A stretch of 64,000 nucleotides of DNA, taken from Mycobacterium noviomagense (GTDB lineage: Bacteria > Actinomycetota > Actinomycetes > Mycobacteriales > Mycobacteriaceae). Location of the stretch: the NCBI RefSeq assembly GCF_010731635.1, contig NZ_AP022583.1:1984001-2048000 (forward strand), given 5' to 3'. The position numbers and the translations under genes were made by a program. Shown one piece after another: positions 1 to 8,374 of the stretch (the first letter of the stretch is position 1; the number at the start of each line of letters is the position of its first letter). The notes beneath the pieces were generated by a model. The model ran no database searches, was not told where the DNA came from, and saw nothing but the letters and a program-made list of their open reading frames with translations.

Positions 1-779
1 TACTCGGGCAGGTAGTGGCGCAAACTGGACTCGAAGAACATATCCGCCCCGAGCCGCTTGGCGTTGACGCGGATGGCGCGCATGAACATCCATTGAGGAA
101 TGTCGATGTGACGCACGCGGCGGCCTAGCGCTTCACCCACCGCTTCGGCAATGTCGGCTCCCGACAACATCGTCGGACCTGTCGGGCGATAGGCCCGGCC
201 ATCATGGCGGTGGGGGTCAAGCAAAGCGCTTACCGCAACGCGCGCGATATCTTCGTTGGACGGAGGCGCATTGCGGCCGGCCCCAGTCGGCACCGGCAAC
301 ACACCGAGCTGGGCGGCCAGCGGAACAAGCTGCAGGTAGTTGTCGGCGAAGAACCCGGGATCAACCGAGACATGGGCAGTGTCCGGCAGCAGATCGAACA
401 GTCTGGCTGTCAGCCAGGCATGCCGGGTCATCAAAGATGGATGCTCAGGGCTGGCCAGCCACTGGCCCAACGCCACCACTGCCTTCACGCCTGAGCGCCG
501 CGCGGCCACGGCAAAGGCAACCGCACTGTCCAGCGCATGCGGGTGGTACGGGGGATTGAAATATAGCCGGTCGACGCCGTCCAACGCGGCCTGAACCTGC
601 TGGATGTCGAACATGTCCGCGGCGACGACTTCAGCGCCAAGGGTCTGCAGCCGGGCACTGCGTGCATCATGGCGGTGCACCATCGCCCTGGTTGGCACGT
701 CCTTCTCCAACAGTTGGGCAGCAACCGCACTGCCGATCCTGCCCGTGGCGCCGGTTACCAGCACGCGAGTGTTTGTCAT
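1..779 (-). CDS. NmrA-like NAD(P)-binding protein (3' end beyond window)
   Basis: A reading frame open from the ATG at 779 to the left edge encodes at least 259 residues. The N-terminus carries a Rossmann glycine motif (VTGATGRIG, glycines at residues 10, 13 and 16), followed by NmrA-like sequence; no SDR-type YxxxK is evident. Such proteins are NAD(P)-dependent reductases or redox sensors. A good ribosome site (AGGAGA) precedes the start, and the efflux gene ends 37 bases upstream on the same strand, so the two are probably co-transcribed and controlled by the divergent HxlR regulator. The substrate is unknown and the C-terminus is not in the window. Confidence 0.82.
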   Translation of the reverse strand, partial: MTNTRVLVTGATGRIGSAVAAQLLEKDVPTRAMVHRHDARSARLQTLGAEVVAADMFDIQQVQAALDGVDRLYFNPPYHPHALDSAVAFAVAARRSGVKAVVALGQWLASPEHPSLMTRHAWLTARLFDLLPDTAHVSVDPGFFADNYLQLVPLAAQLGVLPVPTGAGRNAPPSNEDIARVAVSALLDPHRHDGRAYRPTGPTMLSGADIAEAVGEALGRRVRHIDIPQWMFMRAIRVNAKRLGADMFFESSLRHYLPE

Positions 780-816
780 CAGATTTCCTGTCTCCTAGTT
801 GGACCAACGCTGTTAC

Positions 817-2457
817 TCAGCGAAGTGTGTGGGTCATCGAGCGGCCATGGCCCGGAACCTCGTTGTGCTGCACATGCTTTCCGTCACGCGATGGCCCGCG
901 CGATTCGGGCCGTCCTGTGAACTCGGGTGCGGATCGGTGTTCTCGCGCGGGCAGCAGCGCCGCAACCGCGACCGCTGCGGCAAGCGCGATAGCGGCGCAG
1001 ACCAGTGAGCCGATCTGCATGCCATCGAGGAAGGCGTGGTTGACAGCGCCACGAACGTCGGTCACCCGCGCCGCGGGCAGTTGCCCAATAACCTTGTAGG
1101 CGGCGGCCATTGAGTGTTGCATCGTCGACCGGACGTTTCCGGGAAGCGCCGCCAGCGACGACGCGGAGCCGATGCGGCCGGAGTACACCGAGGCGAACAC
1201 GCTTCCCACAATCGCGACGCCGAGGGTGCCGCCCAGTTCACGTGTGGTGTCGTTGACGGCCGAACCGACGCCGGCCTTGTCGGCGGACAGCGATCCCATG
1301 ATCGCCTCGGTGGCCGGCGCGGTGGTCAGGCCGAGGCCGCCGCCGAGAAGCACCATCTGCGCGGCGACCACGATGTAGGACGTGGCCGCATCGGCGGTGG
1401 ACGCCCATGCCAGGCCGGCCGCGAAGATCCCCAGTCCCGCGGCAACGACCGCCGTGGTGCCGATTCGCTCGACCATCCGTGGACCGACGACGCTGGCGAC
1501 CGCGATCGAGATGGCGACCGGCAATAAGCGCACACCGGTTTCAAACGCGCTGTAGCTCTTGATGAACTGGAAGTACTGGGTGATGACGAAGATGAAGCCG
1601 AACAGGGTAAGGAAGCCCGCCGTCACCGCGAGGCTCCCCCCAGAGAATCGGCGATTGGCGAACACCGACACATCGAGCATCGGATGCGTGCTGCGTCGTT
1701 CCCACAACGCAAAAGCGGCGAGGACAACCGTGGCGATGCCGAAGCCTGTCGCAGCACGTGAGCTGGTCCATCCCCAGTTGGGCGCCTCGATGACGGTGTA
1801 GACCAGCGTGGTCACTCCGACGGCGGACAGGACGAGCCCGGGTATATCGACTTTTGGAGCGGCCGGATCGCGGGAGGTCGGAACGAATAGGATCCCTCCG
1901 AGGATGGCGGCCGTTGCAACCGGCACATTCACCAGAAATATTGAGCCCCAGGAGAAGTGCTCAAGCAGCCAGCCGCCGGTCATCGGCCCGGCAGCGACGC
2001 CGACCCCGACCATCGCCGCCCATACGCCGATCGCTTTGGCCCGCGGTATGGGGTCGGTGAAAATGTTCGTGATGAGACCCAGCGTCGTCGGGAAGATAAC
2101 CGCGGCGCCCACCCCCATCGCGGCGCGCGCCCCGATCAAGGCGTCCGCCGAATCCGCCTGCGCCGCAACGGCGGATGTGATTGCGAACAGGGCAACCCCG
2201 CCACTGAGCCACCCACGCCGGCCATAGCGGTCGCTTAGGCTGCCCACCGACAGCAGCAAGCCGGCCATCACGACGGTGTAGGCATCGACGATCCATTGCA
2301 GCTGGGAGGTGTCCGCGTTCAGGTCACGGGAGAGTGTCGGCAGGGCGACGTTGACGATGGTGGCGTCGACGCTGATGACGAAGACGCTCAGGCAGATGAC
2401 GGCAAGTGCGGCGGTGGGATGGCCGCTGAACACGGTATGACGGAAGGAGGTACGCAT
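817..2457 (-). CDS. MFS drug efflux transporter, DHA2 (EmrB/QacA) family
   Basis: A 546-residue multi-pass membrane protein with about 14 predicted helices. It has the DHA2 signatures: an early helix with SVDATIVNVALPTL, the loop GSLSDRYGRRG, and AAMGVGAAVIFPTTL. The family exports drugs and dyes by proton antiport. I chose the ATG at 2457; a TTG 36 bases upstream is also open but lies in the putative operator. The gene is divergent from an HxlR regulator and upstream of an NmrA-like gene, the usual layout of an inducible efflux/detoxification unit. The C-terminal tail after the last helix is charged and probably cytoplasmic. Confidence 0.9.
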   Translation of the reverse strand: MRTSFRHTVFSGHPTAALAVICLSVFVISVDATIVNVALPTLSRDLNADTSQLQWIVDAYTVVMAGLLLSVGSLSDRYGRRGWLSGGVALFAITSAVAAQADSADALIGARAAMGVGAAVIFPTTLGLITNIFTDPIPRAKAIGVWAAMVGVGVAAGPMTGGWLLEHFSWGSIFLVNVPVATAAILGGILFVPTSRDPAAPKVDIPGLVLSAVGVTTLVYTVIEAPNWGWTSSRAATGFGIATVVLAAFALWERRSTHPMLDVSVFANRRFSGGSLAVTAGFLTLFGFIFVITQYFQFIKSYSAFETGVRLLPVAISIAVASVVGPRMVERIGTTAVVAAGLGIFAAGLAWASTADAATSYIVVAAQMVLLGGGLGLTTAPATEAIMGSLSADKAGVGSAVNDTTRELGGTLGVAIVGSVFASVYSGRIGSASSLAALPGNVRSTMQHSMAAAYKVIGQLPAARVTDVRGAVNHAFLDGMQIGSLVCAAIALAAAVAVAALLPAREHRSAPEFTGRPESRGPSRDGKHVQHNEVPGHGRSMTHTLR

Positions 2458-2489
2458 GGAAGCGACAGTAAACTGAGAAGACAAATTAA

Positions 2490-2505
2490 TCAAGTGATGA
2501 GTTGA
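2490..2505. promoter_or_regulatory. Imperfect palindrome in the efflux/HxlR divergent promoter
   Basis: The 16-mer TCAAGTGATGAGTTGA has outer arms TCAA/TTGA and symmetrical inner bases, and it lies in the AT-rich gap between the divergent efflux and HxlR genes. HxlR dimers bind short palindromes of this kind near their own promoters, so this is a reasonable operator candidate. Only the symmetry and position are seen; binding is inferred. Confidence 0.4.
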
Positions 2506-2535
2506 AAAGTGCGTCGCGATGGTAGAGTGGCTGGT

Positions 2536-3201
2536 GTGGCGACAAGGAAGAGCTACAACCAGAACTGCCCGATAGCGCGCGGGCTGGACGTCCTCGGTGA
2601 CCGGTGGACGCTGCTGATCTTGCGTGAGCTCATCGGTGGTGCGCGCCGCTACGCCGACTTACGGGCGGCGCTTCCCGGGATTGCTACCAACCTGCTCGCT
2701 GACCGGTTGCGCGAATTAGAAGACGCCGGCTTGATCGGCCGCACCGAACTACCGCCGCCGGTCGCCCGAACCGTTTACACCCTCAGCGAGATGGGCTGGC
2801 GCAAGGTACCGCCGGTGATTCAGGCGATCGCCACGTTCGGGCTGGATTTGCTCGAACCCGCCGACAGCGCGCTCACGCCGTTGAACGGCTTTCTGGCCGG
2901 AATCCTCCTCGGCATCGACCGGGCCCGCCTCGCAGAGCTGTCCGGTTCTTACCGTGTCGAAATCGACGGTCGCCGTTTCGAATTCGGAGTGGCCAGGGAA
3001 GGTCTCACCGCTGCCCACGGCCCACCGGCGGTCACCGTCACCGCGAGCGCGTCAGATCTGATCACCGCGCGTCTAGGGAGCACAGCCGCTGAACGGAAGG
3101 CTGCGCTGCGGCGGTGGAAATTCGACGGCAGCGAGGACGCCGTCAAAGCGATGCGCACCGCTTTCAGATTGACGGGAGATCCCGGGCTCTCGAGCCCGTA
3201 A
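2536..3201 (+). CDS. HxlR-family transcriptional regulator with SCP2-like C-terminal domain
   Basis: A 221-residue protein starting at GTG 2536; an upstream GTG at 2509 is also open but would sit against the palindrome. Residues 1-100 form the HxlR winged helix, recognised by YNQNCPIARGLDVLGDRW and the following helix-turn-helix. Residues from about 110 to the end resemble the sterol-carrier-like domain found on many actinobacterial HxlR proteins, which may bind a hydrophobic ligand. Being divergent from an MFS pump, it probably represses the pump and the NmrA-like gene. The Cys near the N-terminus could be redox-sensitive, but this is not shown. Confidence 0.82.
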   Translation: MATRKSYNQNCPIARGLDVLGDRWTLLILRELIGGARRYADLRAALPGIATNLLADRLRELEDAGLIGRTELPPPVARTVYTLSEMGWRKVPPVIQAIATFGLDLLEPADSALTPLNGFLAGILLGIDRARLAELSGSYRVEIDGRRFEFGVAREGLTAAHGPPAVTVTASASDLITARLGSTAAERKAALRRWKFDGSEDAVKAMRTAFRLTGDPGLSSP

Positions 3202-3225
3202 GCGGCACGCTAGTTGTGCTCGCTT

Positions 3226-3741
3226 TTACCGCTCGACACCGGCTCGGCGAGGCAGCTTCCAATTCGGGCGCGGGTAGTGGCAGGTGTACCCGTTGGGATA
3301 GCGCTCCAGGTAGTCCTGATGCTCGGGCTCGGCCTCCCAGAACTCGTCGGCCGGGCTGACCTCCGTCACTACCTTGCCGGGCCACAAACCGGACGCATCG
3401 ACGTCGGCGATGGTGTCCAAAGCGATCTGCTTCTGCTCGTCGTCGAGATAGAAGATCGCGGAGCGATAGCTGGTGCCGACGTCGTTGCCTTGGCGGTTCT
3501 TGGTCGTGGGGTCGTGGATTTGGAAGAAGAACTCCAGCAGCGTGCGGTAATCGGTGCGCGCCGGGTCGTAGATGATCTCGATCGCCTCTGCGTGCCCGGG
3601 GTGATTGCGGTAGGTGGGGTTAGCGTTCTGCCCGCCGGTGTAGCCGACGCGGGTGGAGATGACGCCCGGCTGCATGCGAAACAGGTCCTGCATGCCCCAG
3701 AAGCAGCCGCCCGCCAGAATCGCCTTCTTGGTATTCGTCAT
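3226..3741 (-). CDS. msrA: Peptide methionine sulfoxide reductase A
   Basis: This 171-residue protein reduces the S-epimer of methionine sulfoxide in oxidised proteins. The catalytic motif GCFWG is at residues 12-16 with Cys13 as nucleophile, and YTGG, GHAE and the segment YRSAIF are conserved. Length is normal for the family. The start at 3741 has a strong ribosome site (AAAGGAGG) with good spacing. It is the orthologue of Rv0137c by sequence and neighbourhood, opposite the Rv0138-like gene. Confidence 0.96.
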   Translation of the reverse strand: MTNTKKAILAGGCFWGMQDLFRMQPGVISTRVGYTGGQNANPTYRNHPGHAEAIEIIYDPARTDYRTLLEFFFQIHDPTTKNRQGNDVGTSYRSAIFYLDDEQKQIALDTIADVDASGLWPGKVVTEVSPADEFWEAEPEHQDYLERYPNGYTCHYPRPNWKLPRRAGVER

Positions 3742-3789
3742 GGTTCAGCCTCCTTTATCCGAGCATAGGAAGTGCTCGACAAACCGAGG

Positions 3790-3803
3790 TAGAACGTGTT
3801 CTA
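3790..3803. promoter_or_regulatory. KstR-type operator upstream of the Rv0138-like gene
   Basis: TAGAACGTGTTCTA is an exact match to the mycobacterial KstR consensus TnnAACnnGTTnnA. It ends 8 bases before the GTG start at 3812 and lies 49 bases upstream of msrA. KstR represses cholesterol catabolism genes and is released by a cholesterol-derived CoA thioester. The match is seen directly; regulation of these genes is inferred. Confidence 0.65.
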
Positions 3804-3811
3804 GTTTTGAC

Positions 3812-4318
3812 GTGACGACTCAGCGGTTCAGTCACGACGAGCTCGTCGACGCGTTCCACGGATACGAGCAGACCGTGGCCCGCGCCGCCGAAACGCGGGA
3901 TTGGGACGCCTGGGTGCGGCAGTACACACCGGACGTGGAGTACATCGAGCATGCGGCGGGCACCATGAGAGGCCGCGACGAGGTGCTGGCCTGGATCCGC
4001 AAGACGATGACGACGTTTCCCGGCAGCCACATGGTCGCATTCCCGTCGTTGTGGTCGGTCATCGACGAGCCGACCGGGCGGGTCATCTGCGAGCTGGACA
4101 ATCCCATGGTCGACCCCGGCGACGGCACCGTCATCAGCGCGACCAACATCTCGATCATCACCTACGCCGGCGATGGACTGTGGTGCCGTCAAGAAGACAT
4201 CTACAACCCGCTGCGCTTCGCACGCGCGGCGATGAAGTGGTGCAAGAAGGCGCAAGAGCTCGGCACGCTCGACAAGGACGCCGCGCGCTGGATGCGCGAG
4301 TACGGAGGGCAGGAATGA
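3812..4318 (+). CDS. SnoaL/NTF2-like protein, Rv0138 orthologue
   Basis: Starts at GTG 3812 and gives 168 residues; the open frame runs further upstream but would cross msrA. The fold is NTF2/SnoaL-like, with YTPDVEYIEHAAGTMRGRDE in the first half. These small cone-shaped proteins act as isomerases, cyclases or hydratases, or merely bind ligands; the substrate here is not known. It overlaps the next gene by four bases (ATGA), so the two are translationally coupled. The perfect KstR-type site just upstream suggests sterol-linked control. Confidence 0.85.
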   Translation: MTTQRFSHDELVDAFHGYEQTVARAAETRDWDAWVRQYTPDVEYIEHAAGTMRGRDEVLAWIRKTMTTFPGSHMVAFPSLWSVIDEPTGRVICELDNPMVDPGDGTVISATNISIITYAGDGLWCRQEDIYNPLRFARAAMKWCKKAQELGTLDKDAARWMREYGGQE

Positions 4319-5332
4319 CTGCACGACCGAAACTGGTCATCGGCGCCAACGGTTTCCTGGGCTCACACGTGACCCGCCAGCTCGTCGCCGACGGCGCCGA
4401 CGTGCGGGCGATGGTGCGGCCCCACCGCCAACACCCGCAGCATCGACGACCTCGCCGTCACCCGCTTCGAGGGCGACGTCTTCGACACCGCCACGTTGCG
4501 CGCCGCGATGGACGGTGTCGACGACGTGTACTACTGCGTCGTCGATACCCGGGCCTGGCTGCGTGACCCGTCCCCGCTGTTTCGCACCAACGTCGAAGGT
4601 TTACGCAATGTCCTCGACGTGGCGAAGGAGGCCGACCTACACAGGTTCGTGTTCACCAGCACCTACGCGACCATGGGCCGGCGCCACGGTCACATCGCCA
4701 CCGAAGACGACCAGATCCGCCGCCGCGGACTCACCCCGTATGTCCAATCCCGCGTCCAGGCAGAGGATTTGGTGTTGCGTTACGTCGCCGAGCAAGGGCT
4801 GCCCGCGGTCGCGATGTGCGTCTCGACGACCTACGGCGCCGGCGACTGGGGCCGCACGCCACACGGCGCGTTCATCGCCGGCGCTGTCTTCGGCAAGCTG
4901 CCCTTTCTGATGGACGGCATCGAACTGGAAGTCGTCGGCGTGGACGACGCGGCGCGGGCATTGATCCTCGCCGCCGAGCGCGGACGCAACGGGGAACGCT
5001 ACATCGTCTCGGAGCGGATGATGCCGCTGAAGGAGGTCGTGCGGATCGCGGCCGACGAAGCCGGCGTGCCGCCACCGCGCCGGTCCATCTCGGTGCCGGT
5101 GCTCTACGCGCTGGGGGCGCTAGGCAGCCTGAAGGCTCGGTTCACCGGTAAAGACGCCGAACTCAGCCTTCAGTCGGTTCGGATGATGCGCGCCGAAGCC
5201 CATGTCGACCACAGCAAGGCGGTTCGCGAATTGGGCTGGCAGCCAAGGCCGGTCGAGGAGTCGATCCGCGAGGCGGCGCGGTTCTGGATGGGGCTACGCG
5301 ACGCCAGAGGCAAGAGCGCCGCCACAAGCTGA
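4315..5332 (+). pseudogene. NAD-dependent epimerase/dehydratase, Rv0139-like, frameshifted
   Basis: The N-terminus (LVIGANGFLGSHV, a GxxGxxG Rossmann motif at residues 8-14) is read from ATG 4315. The rest of the protein is in another frame from about 4430 onward, including FVFTSTYATMG, PYVQSRVQAEDL and SVPVLYALGALG. Removing one C from the CCCC run at 4420-4423 restores a continuous 338-residue extended SDR, the length expected for Rv0139. The total length, 1018 bases, is a multiple of three plus one, which fits a single insertion. It is either a recent pseudogene or a homopolymer sequencing error. It is coupled to the upstream SnoaL-like gene. Confidence 0.85.
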
Positions 5333-5398
5333 AGCCGACGGGAATCTTCCTCGCCGCCCGCTGTTACACCTGCTATCCACGCGTGAGGAGATTCCAAC

Positions 5399-5773
5399 AT
5401 GAGCGACCGGATTGTCTTAGAACCCAGCACCGAGCACCCGATCACGATCGAGCCCACCAGGGGCCGCGTGCAGGTCCGCGTCAACGGCCAGATCGTCGCC
5501 GACACGCAAGCGGCCCTAACCCTCCAGGAAGCTACTTTGCCTGCCGTGCAATACATTCCAATGACCGACGTGGTCCACGATGTGCTGACACGCAGCGACA
5601 CCAAGACCTACTGCCCGTTCAAAGGCGAGGCCAGCTACTACAGCGTGTCCACCGGCGCCGGTGACACCGTCGACGACGCGATATGGACATACGAGGAGCC
5701 TTACCCCGCTGTGTCGGCAATCGCCGGCCACGTCGCCTTCTACCCCGACAAGGCCGAGATCACCATCGGCTAG
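5399..5773 (+). CDS. DUF427 family protein, Rv0140 orthologue
   Basis: A 124-residue protein with ribosome site GAGGAG ahead of ATG 5399. It matches the single-domain DUF427 fold: VRVNGQIVADTQAAL, then TKTYCPFKGEASYY and HVAFYPDKAEI, all family hallmarks. Its biochemical role is not established. Its stop overlaps the stop of the convergent SnoaL-like gene. A two-domain relative occurs at 29862-30542. Confidence 0.9.
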   Translation: MSDRIVLEPSTEHPITIEPTRGRVQVRVNGQIVADTQAALTLQEATLPAVQYIPMTDVVHDVLTRSDTKTYCPFKGEASYYSVSTGAGDTVDDAIWTYEEPYPAVSAIAGHVAFYPDKAEITIG

Positions 5774-6147
5774 GCCTCGGATAGCAACCGGGTATCGGAG
5801 TACTCCCGTAACGACACGATCTGGCCGTCGCGGGTGTCGACGATGAAGCAGTAGGGGCTTTCGTAGCGGGTCCCGGAGGCCGTTACGCCATCGCCTTGCG
5901 CCTCGATCACGACGCTGTCGCCGTCGCTGATGCATCGCAAAAGATCCAGGGTTAGCTCGACGTCGTGGCTGCGCCGCTCGATCTGCCTCTGTAACGCCGC
6001 CTTGTCCGCCGATTCCCGCGTAGCGACATTCCAGTAGGTGAAGTCGTCGCTGAGCAGAGCAAAACACTCGTCGACGTCCCCGCCCTGCAAGCACTGCAGG
6101 AACATCCACGCCAGTTCGGCCTGAGGGTTATCGAACGGCGTGATCAT
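5770..6147 (-). CDS. SnoaL-like protein, Rv0141c orthologue
   Basis: Starting at ATG 6147 this is a 125-residue protein with a SnoaL-like/NTF2 fold (CLQGGDVDECFALLSDDFTY near the N-terminus, YCFIVDTRDGQI near the C-terminus). A longer open frame begins upstream at 6186, but the internal ATG gives a typical domain boundary. It converges with the DUF427 gene, sharing four bases. Substrate unknown; it may be an isomerase-like or purely binding member. Confidence 0.82.
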   Translation of the reverse strand: MITPFDNPQAELAWMFLQCLQGGDVDECFALLSDDFTYWNVATRESADKAALQRQIERRSHDVELTLDLLRCISDGDSVVIEAQGDGVTASGTRYESPYCFIVDTRDGQIVSLREYSDTRLLSEA

Positions 6148-6264
6148 GTCGCCATCCTGTCTCGCGGCACACTGGCGGTCAATCACGCGCGACCGTGTCG
6201 CGGTGCCGGTCCGACCCTATGATCTGTGAAGTTCGGCAGTCGCGGGGTTGGCGTAGGGATATAG

Positions 6265-7173
6265 GTGAAGCGGGCTCGCACGGTCAGGTTCTCGGGCGTC
6301 GTCAGCCCCGGAATCACGTTGGCGCCGTTACAGCGCGGCCCACGCGATCCGTGCTTCCAAGTTCGCGACGGCGTGATTTGGCGGACCAGCTTGTTACCCA
6401 GCGGTCCCGTCACAGCACGGATCAGCCGCACGGCACCCAACGCCGTGAGGTGCGCGGCATGGGGCAGCGGCGCTGAGGAGTTCGTCGATGCGCTGCCGGC
6501 ACTGGTGGGCGCCGACGACGACGCTTCGGATTTCCTCCCGCAAGAACCGACCGTCGCCGCCGCGCACCGAAGGCTCCCACACCTGCGGTTGGGCCGCACC
6601 GGGCGGGTGCTGGAAGCGTTGATTCCGGCGATCCTCGAGCAGCGGGTCCCCGGCGCCGACGCATTCCGGGCCTGGCGCGTCCTTGTCACCAAATTCGGCA
6701 CCGGGGCGCCGGGTCCGGCCCCGGCGGGAATGCGCGTGCCGCCGTCGGCTGAGGCCTGGCGAGGCATTCCGTCGTGGGAGTTCCACCGCGCCAATGTGGA
6801 CCCGGGACGAGCCCGCACCGTCGTGGGTTGCGCGCAGCGGGCGTCGTCGCTGGAACGGCTCGGGTCATGGCCGGCCGAGCGGGCCAGGGAGGCGCTCACC
6901 TCGCTGCCCGGGGTGGGCGTGTGGACCGCCGCCGAAACTGCGCAGCGAGCGTTCGGCGACGCCGACGCGTTGTCGGTCGGCGACTACCACATCCCCAAGA
7001 TGATCGGGTGGACACTGCTGGGCCGGCCGATCGCCGACGACGTGATGGTCGAGCTGCTCGAGCCGATGCGTCCGCACCGCCACCGCGTGGTCCGCTTGCT
7101 CGAGGCCAGTGGATTGGCATACGAACCACGCCGCGGTCCGCGGCTGCCGGTGCACGACATCCGCGGCATTTGA
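6265..7173 (+). CDS. HhH-GPD DNA glycosylase-like protein, Rv0142 orthologue
   Basis: A 302-residue protein starting at GTG 6265 behind AGGGAT. The C-terminal half has a helix-hairpin-helix glycosylase motif, LPGVGVWTAAETAQRAFGD from residue 214, followed by SVGDYHIPK, where Asp240 is the likely catalytic aspartate of the AlkA/3-methyladenine glycosylase class. The first 100 residues correspond to the AlkA-like beta domain. The inferred role is excision of alkylated or otherwise damaged bases. Spacing from the convergent SnoaL-like gene is normal. Confidence 0.85.
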   Translation: MKRARTVRFSGVVSPGITLAPLQRGPRDPCFQVRDGVIWRTSLLPSGPVTARISRTAPNAVRCAAWGSGAEEFVDALPALVGADDDASDFLPQEPTVAAAHRRLPHLRLGRTGRVLEALIPAILEQRVPGADAFRAWRVLVTKFGTGAPGPAPAGMRVPPSAEAWRGIPSWEFHRANVDPGRARTVVGCAQRASSLERLGSWPAERAREALTSLPGVGVWTAAETAQRAFGDADALSVGDYHIPKMIGWTLLGRPIADDVMVELLEPMRPHRHRVVRLLEASGLAYEPRRGPRLPVHDIRGI

Positions 7174-7180
7174 GGCCGGG

Positions 7181-7207
7181 GGTATACCGGCATCGGTCCC
7201 TGGGTAC
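7181..7207 (+). promoter_or_regulatory. SigF-type promoter of dps
   Basis: GGTAT (7181-7185), a 16-base spacer and GGGTAC (7202-7207) match the mycobacterial SigF consensus GGWWT-N16/17-GGGTAY exactly. It lies 41 bases upstream of the dps start. General-stress sigma control of dps fits its starvation role. The assignment rests on sequence match only. Confidence 0.72.
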
Positions 7208-7248
7208 TCGTCAGCGGACCGTGTGCCTATCACGTTAGGGAGTAATCG

Positions 7249-7797
7249 ATGACACAGTTCACGATTCCAGGCTTGACCGACAAGCAGGCAGCGCGGCTCG
7301 TCGAGCTGCTGCAGAAACAGCTGAGCACCTACAACGATCTACACCTGACGCTCAAGCACATCCACTGGAATGTGGTCGGCCCGAACTTCATTGGCGTGCA
7401 CGAAATGATCGATCCGCAAGTTGAAGCAGTGCGCGGCTACGCCGACGTGCTGGCCGAGCGCATCGCCGCGCTTGGCGCGTCCCCGCAGGGTACCCCGGGC
7501 GCGATCATCAGAGACCGCACCTGGGACGACTATTCGGTCGGCCGCGACACCGTGCAAGCGCACCTGGCGGCGCTCGACCTCGTCTACACGGGCGTAATCG
7601 AAGATATTCGCAAGGCCATTGACGAGACGGAAGAGCTCGACAAGGTCACCCAAGACATCCTGATCGAGCAGGCCGCCGAACTGGAAAAGTTCCAGTGGTT
7701 TGTCCGCGCCCACCTGGAAAGCGCGGGCGGAAAGCTGGCTCACGAGGGATCGGCCACCGAACAGGATGCCGCGAGCACGGCCCGGCGTAAGACCTGA
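7249..7797 (+). CDS. dps: Dps, DNA-binding protein from starved cells
   Basis: A 182-residue ferritin-like protein that forms a 12-mer, oxidises and stores iron, and binds DNA through basic tails. Inter-subunit ferroxidase ligands are visible at His39 (KHIHWN), His51 (GVHEMID), Asp66 and Glu70. It closely matches M. smegmatis Dps1, including a lysine/arginine-bearing C-terminal tail ending ARRKT. M. tuberculosis has no dps at this locus. A ribosome site (AGGGAG) and the SigF-type promoter precede it. Confidence 0.95.
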   Translation: MTQFTIPGLTDKQAARLVELLQKQLSTYNDLHLTLKHIHWNVVGPNFIGVHEMIDPQVEAVRGYADVLAERIAALGASPQGTPGAIIRDRTWDDYSVGRDTVQAHLAALDLVYTGVIEDIRKAIDETEELDKVTQDILIEQAAELEKFQWFVRAHLESAGGKLAHEGSATEQDAASTARRKT

Positions 7798-7906
7798 CAT
7801 CAGGGCGGGGTCAGCAGCTGAGGCGTCAAGGTAGGCGAACGCCGCCACCGGGAATATCCGGACTCCGGTCCGGTTATATCGGTATCCCGGATTTATGGAG
7901 GTACCA

Positions 7907-8304
7907 GTGCCTGCCGTCACTGCTGACACGCTGAGCTTGCCCCGAGTGACCGTCGCGGGTCCGGGCGAGACCGAACGCCCGGTTCGTTCGATTACCACCG
8001 GACCACGCGGATCGGTGGGCCCCGGGGGGACCCGATCCAGCACGGCCAGTTGACGGTCCTCGGGCCCGGCGACCGGATAACCGTCGCCGCCGACGCGGCC
8101 CAGGATTTGCACCGGCCCACGTTCGAGGTGCTGATTCTGGGTGGGCGGCCCATTCGGGAACCGGTCTTCCACTACGGGCCCTTCGTGATGAACACCAAAG
8201 TCGAAGTCATCCAGGCGCTCGAAGACTTCCAGGCCGGCAAGTTCGGTGATATTCCGCCTGACGCGCTAATGCCACACAGCTACGGCCGCACGCCGTCGGT
8301 GTAG
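7907..8304 (+). pseudogene. Pirin-family gene with the core deleted
   Basis: The first 40 or so codons (from GTG 7907, GGAGG upstream) read like a pirin N-terminus (TADTLSLPRV, ERPVRSITTGPRGS). That frame then stops. From about 8026, in a different frame, the sequence reads like the pirin C-terminus (PIQHGQLTVLGPGDRITV, EVLILGGRPIREPV, YGPFVMNTKVE). Roughly 200 central residues, including the metal-binding cupin, are missing, and the junction falls in a C/G run near 8018-8030. A functional pirin cannot be made. The intact pirin at 56979-57704 is a different subfamily. Confidence 0.8.
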
Positions 8305-8350
8305 CAGCGCCGTCGGATGGCCGCGGCGCTGCTGGAGGCGAAAGCCATAG

Positions 8351-8366
8351 TGTGACCTGTGGCACA
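8351..8366. promoter_or_regulatory. Candidate operator of the Rv0144-like TetR gene
   Basis: TGTGACCTGTGGCACA has arms TGTG/CACA and ends 8 bases before the TetR start at 8375. TetR proteins usually bind such dyads at their own promoters. The symmetry is weak, so this is only a candidate. Confidence 0.3.
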
Positions 8367-8374
8367 ATTTAAGG

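Noticed and set aside
3653..3811. Upstream extension of the Rv0138-like gene to 3653
   Set aside because: It would overlap the opposite-strand msrA gene and the KstR-type site; GTG 3812 gives the normal length.
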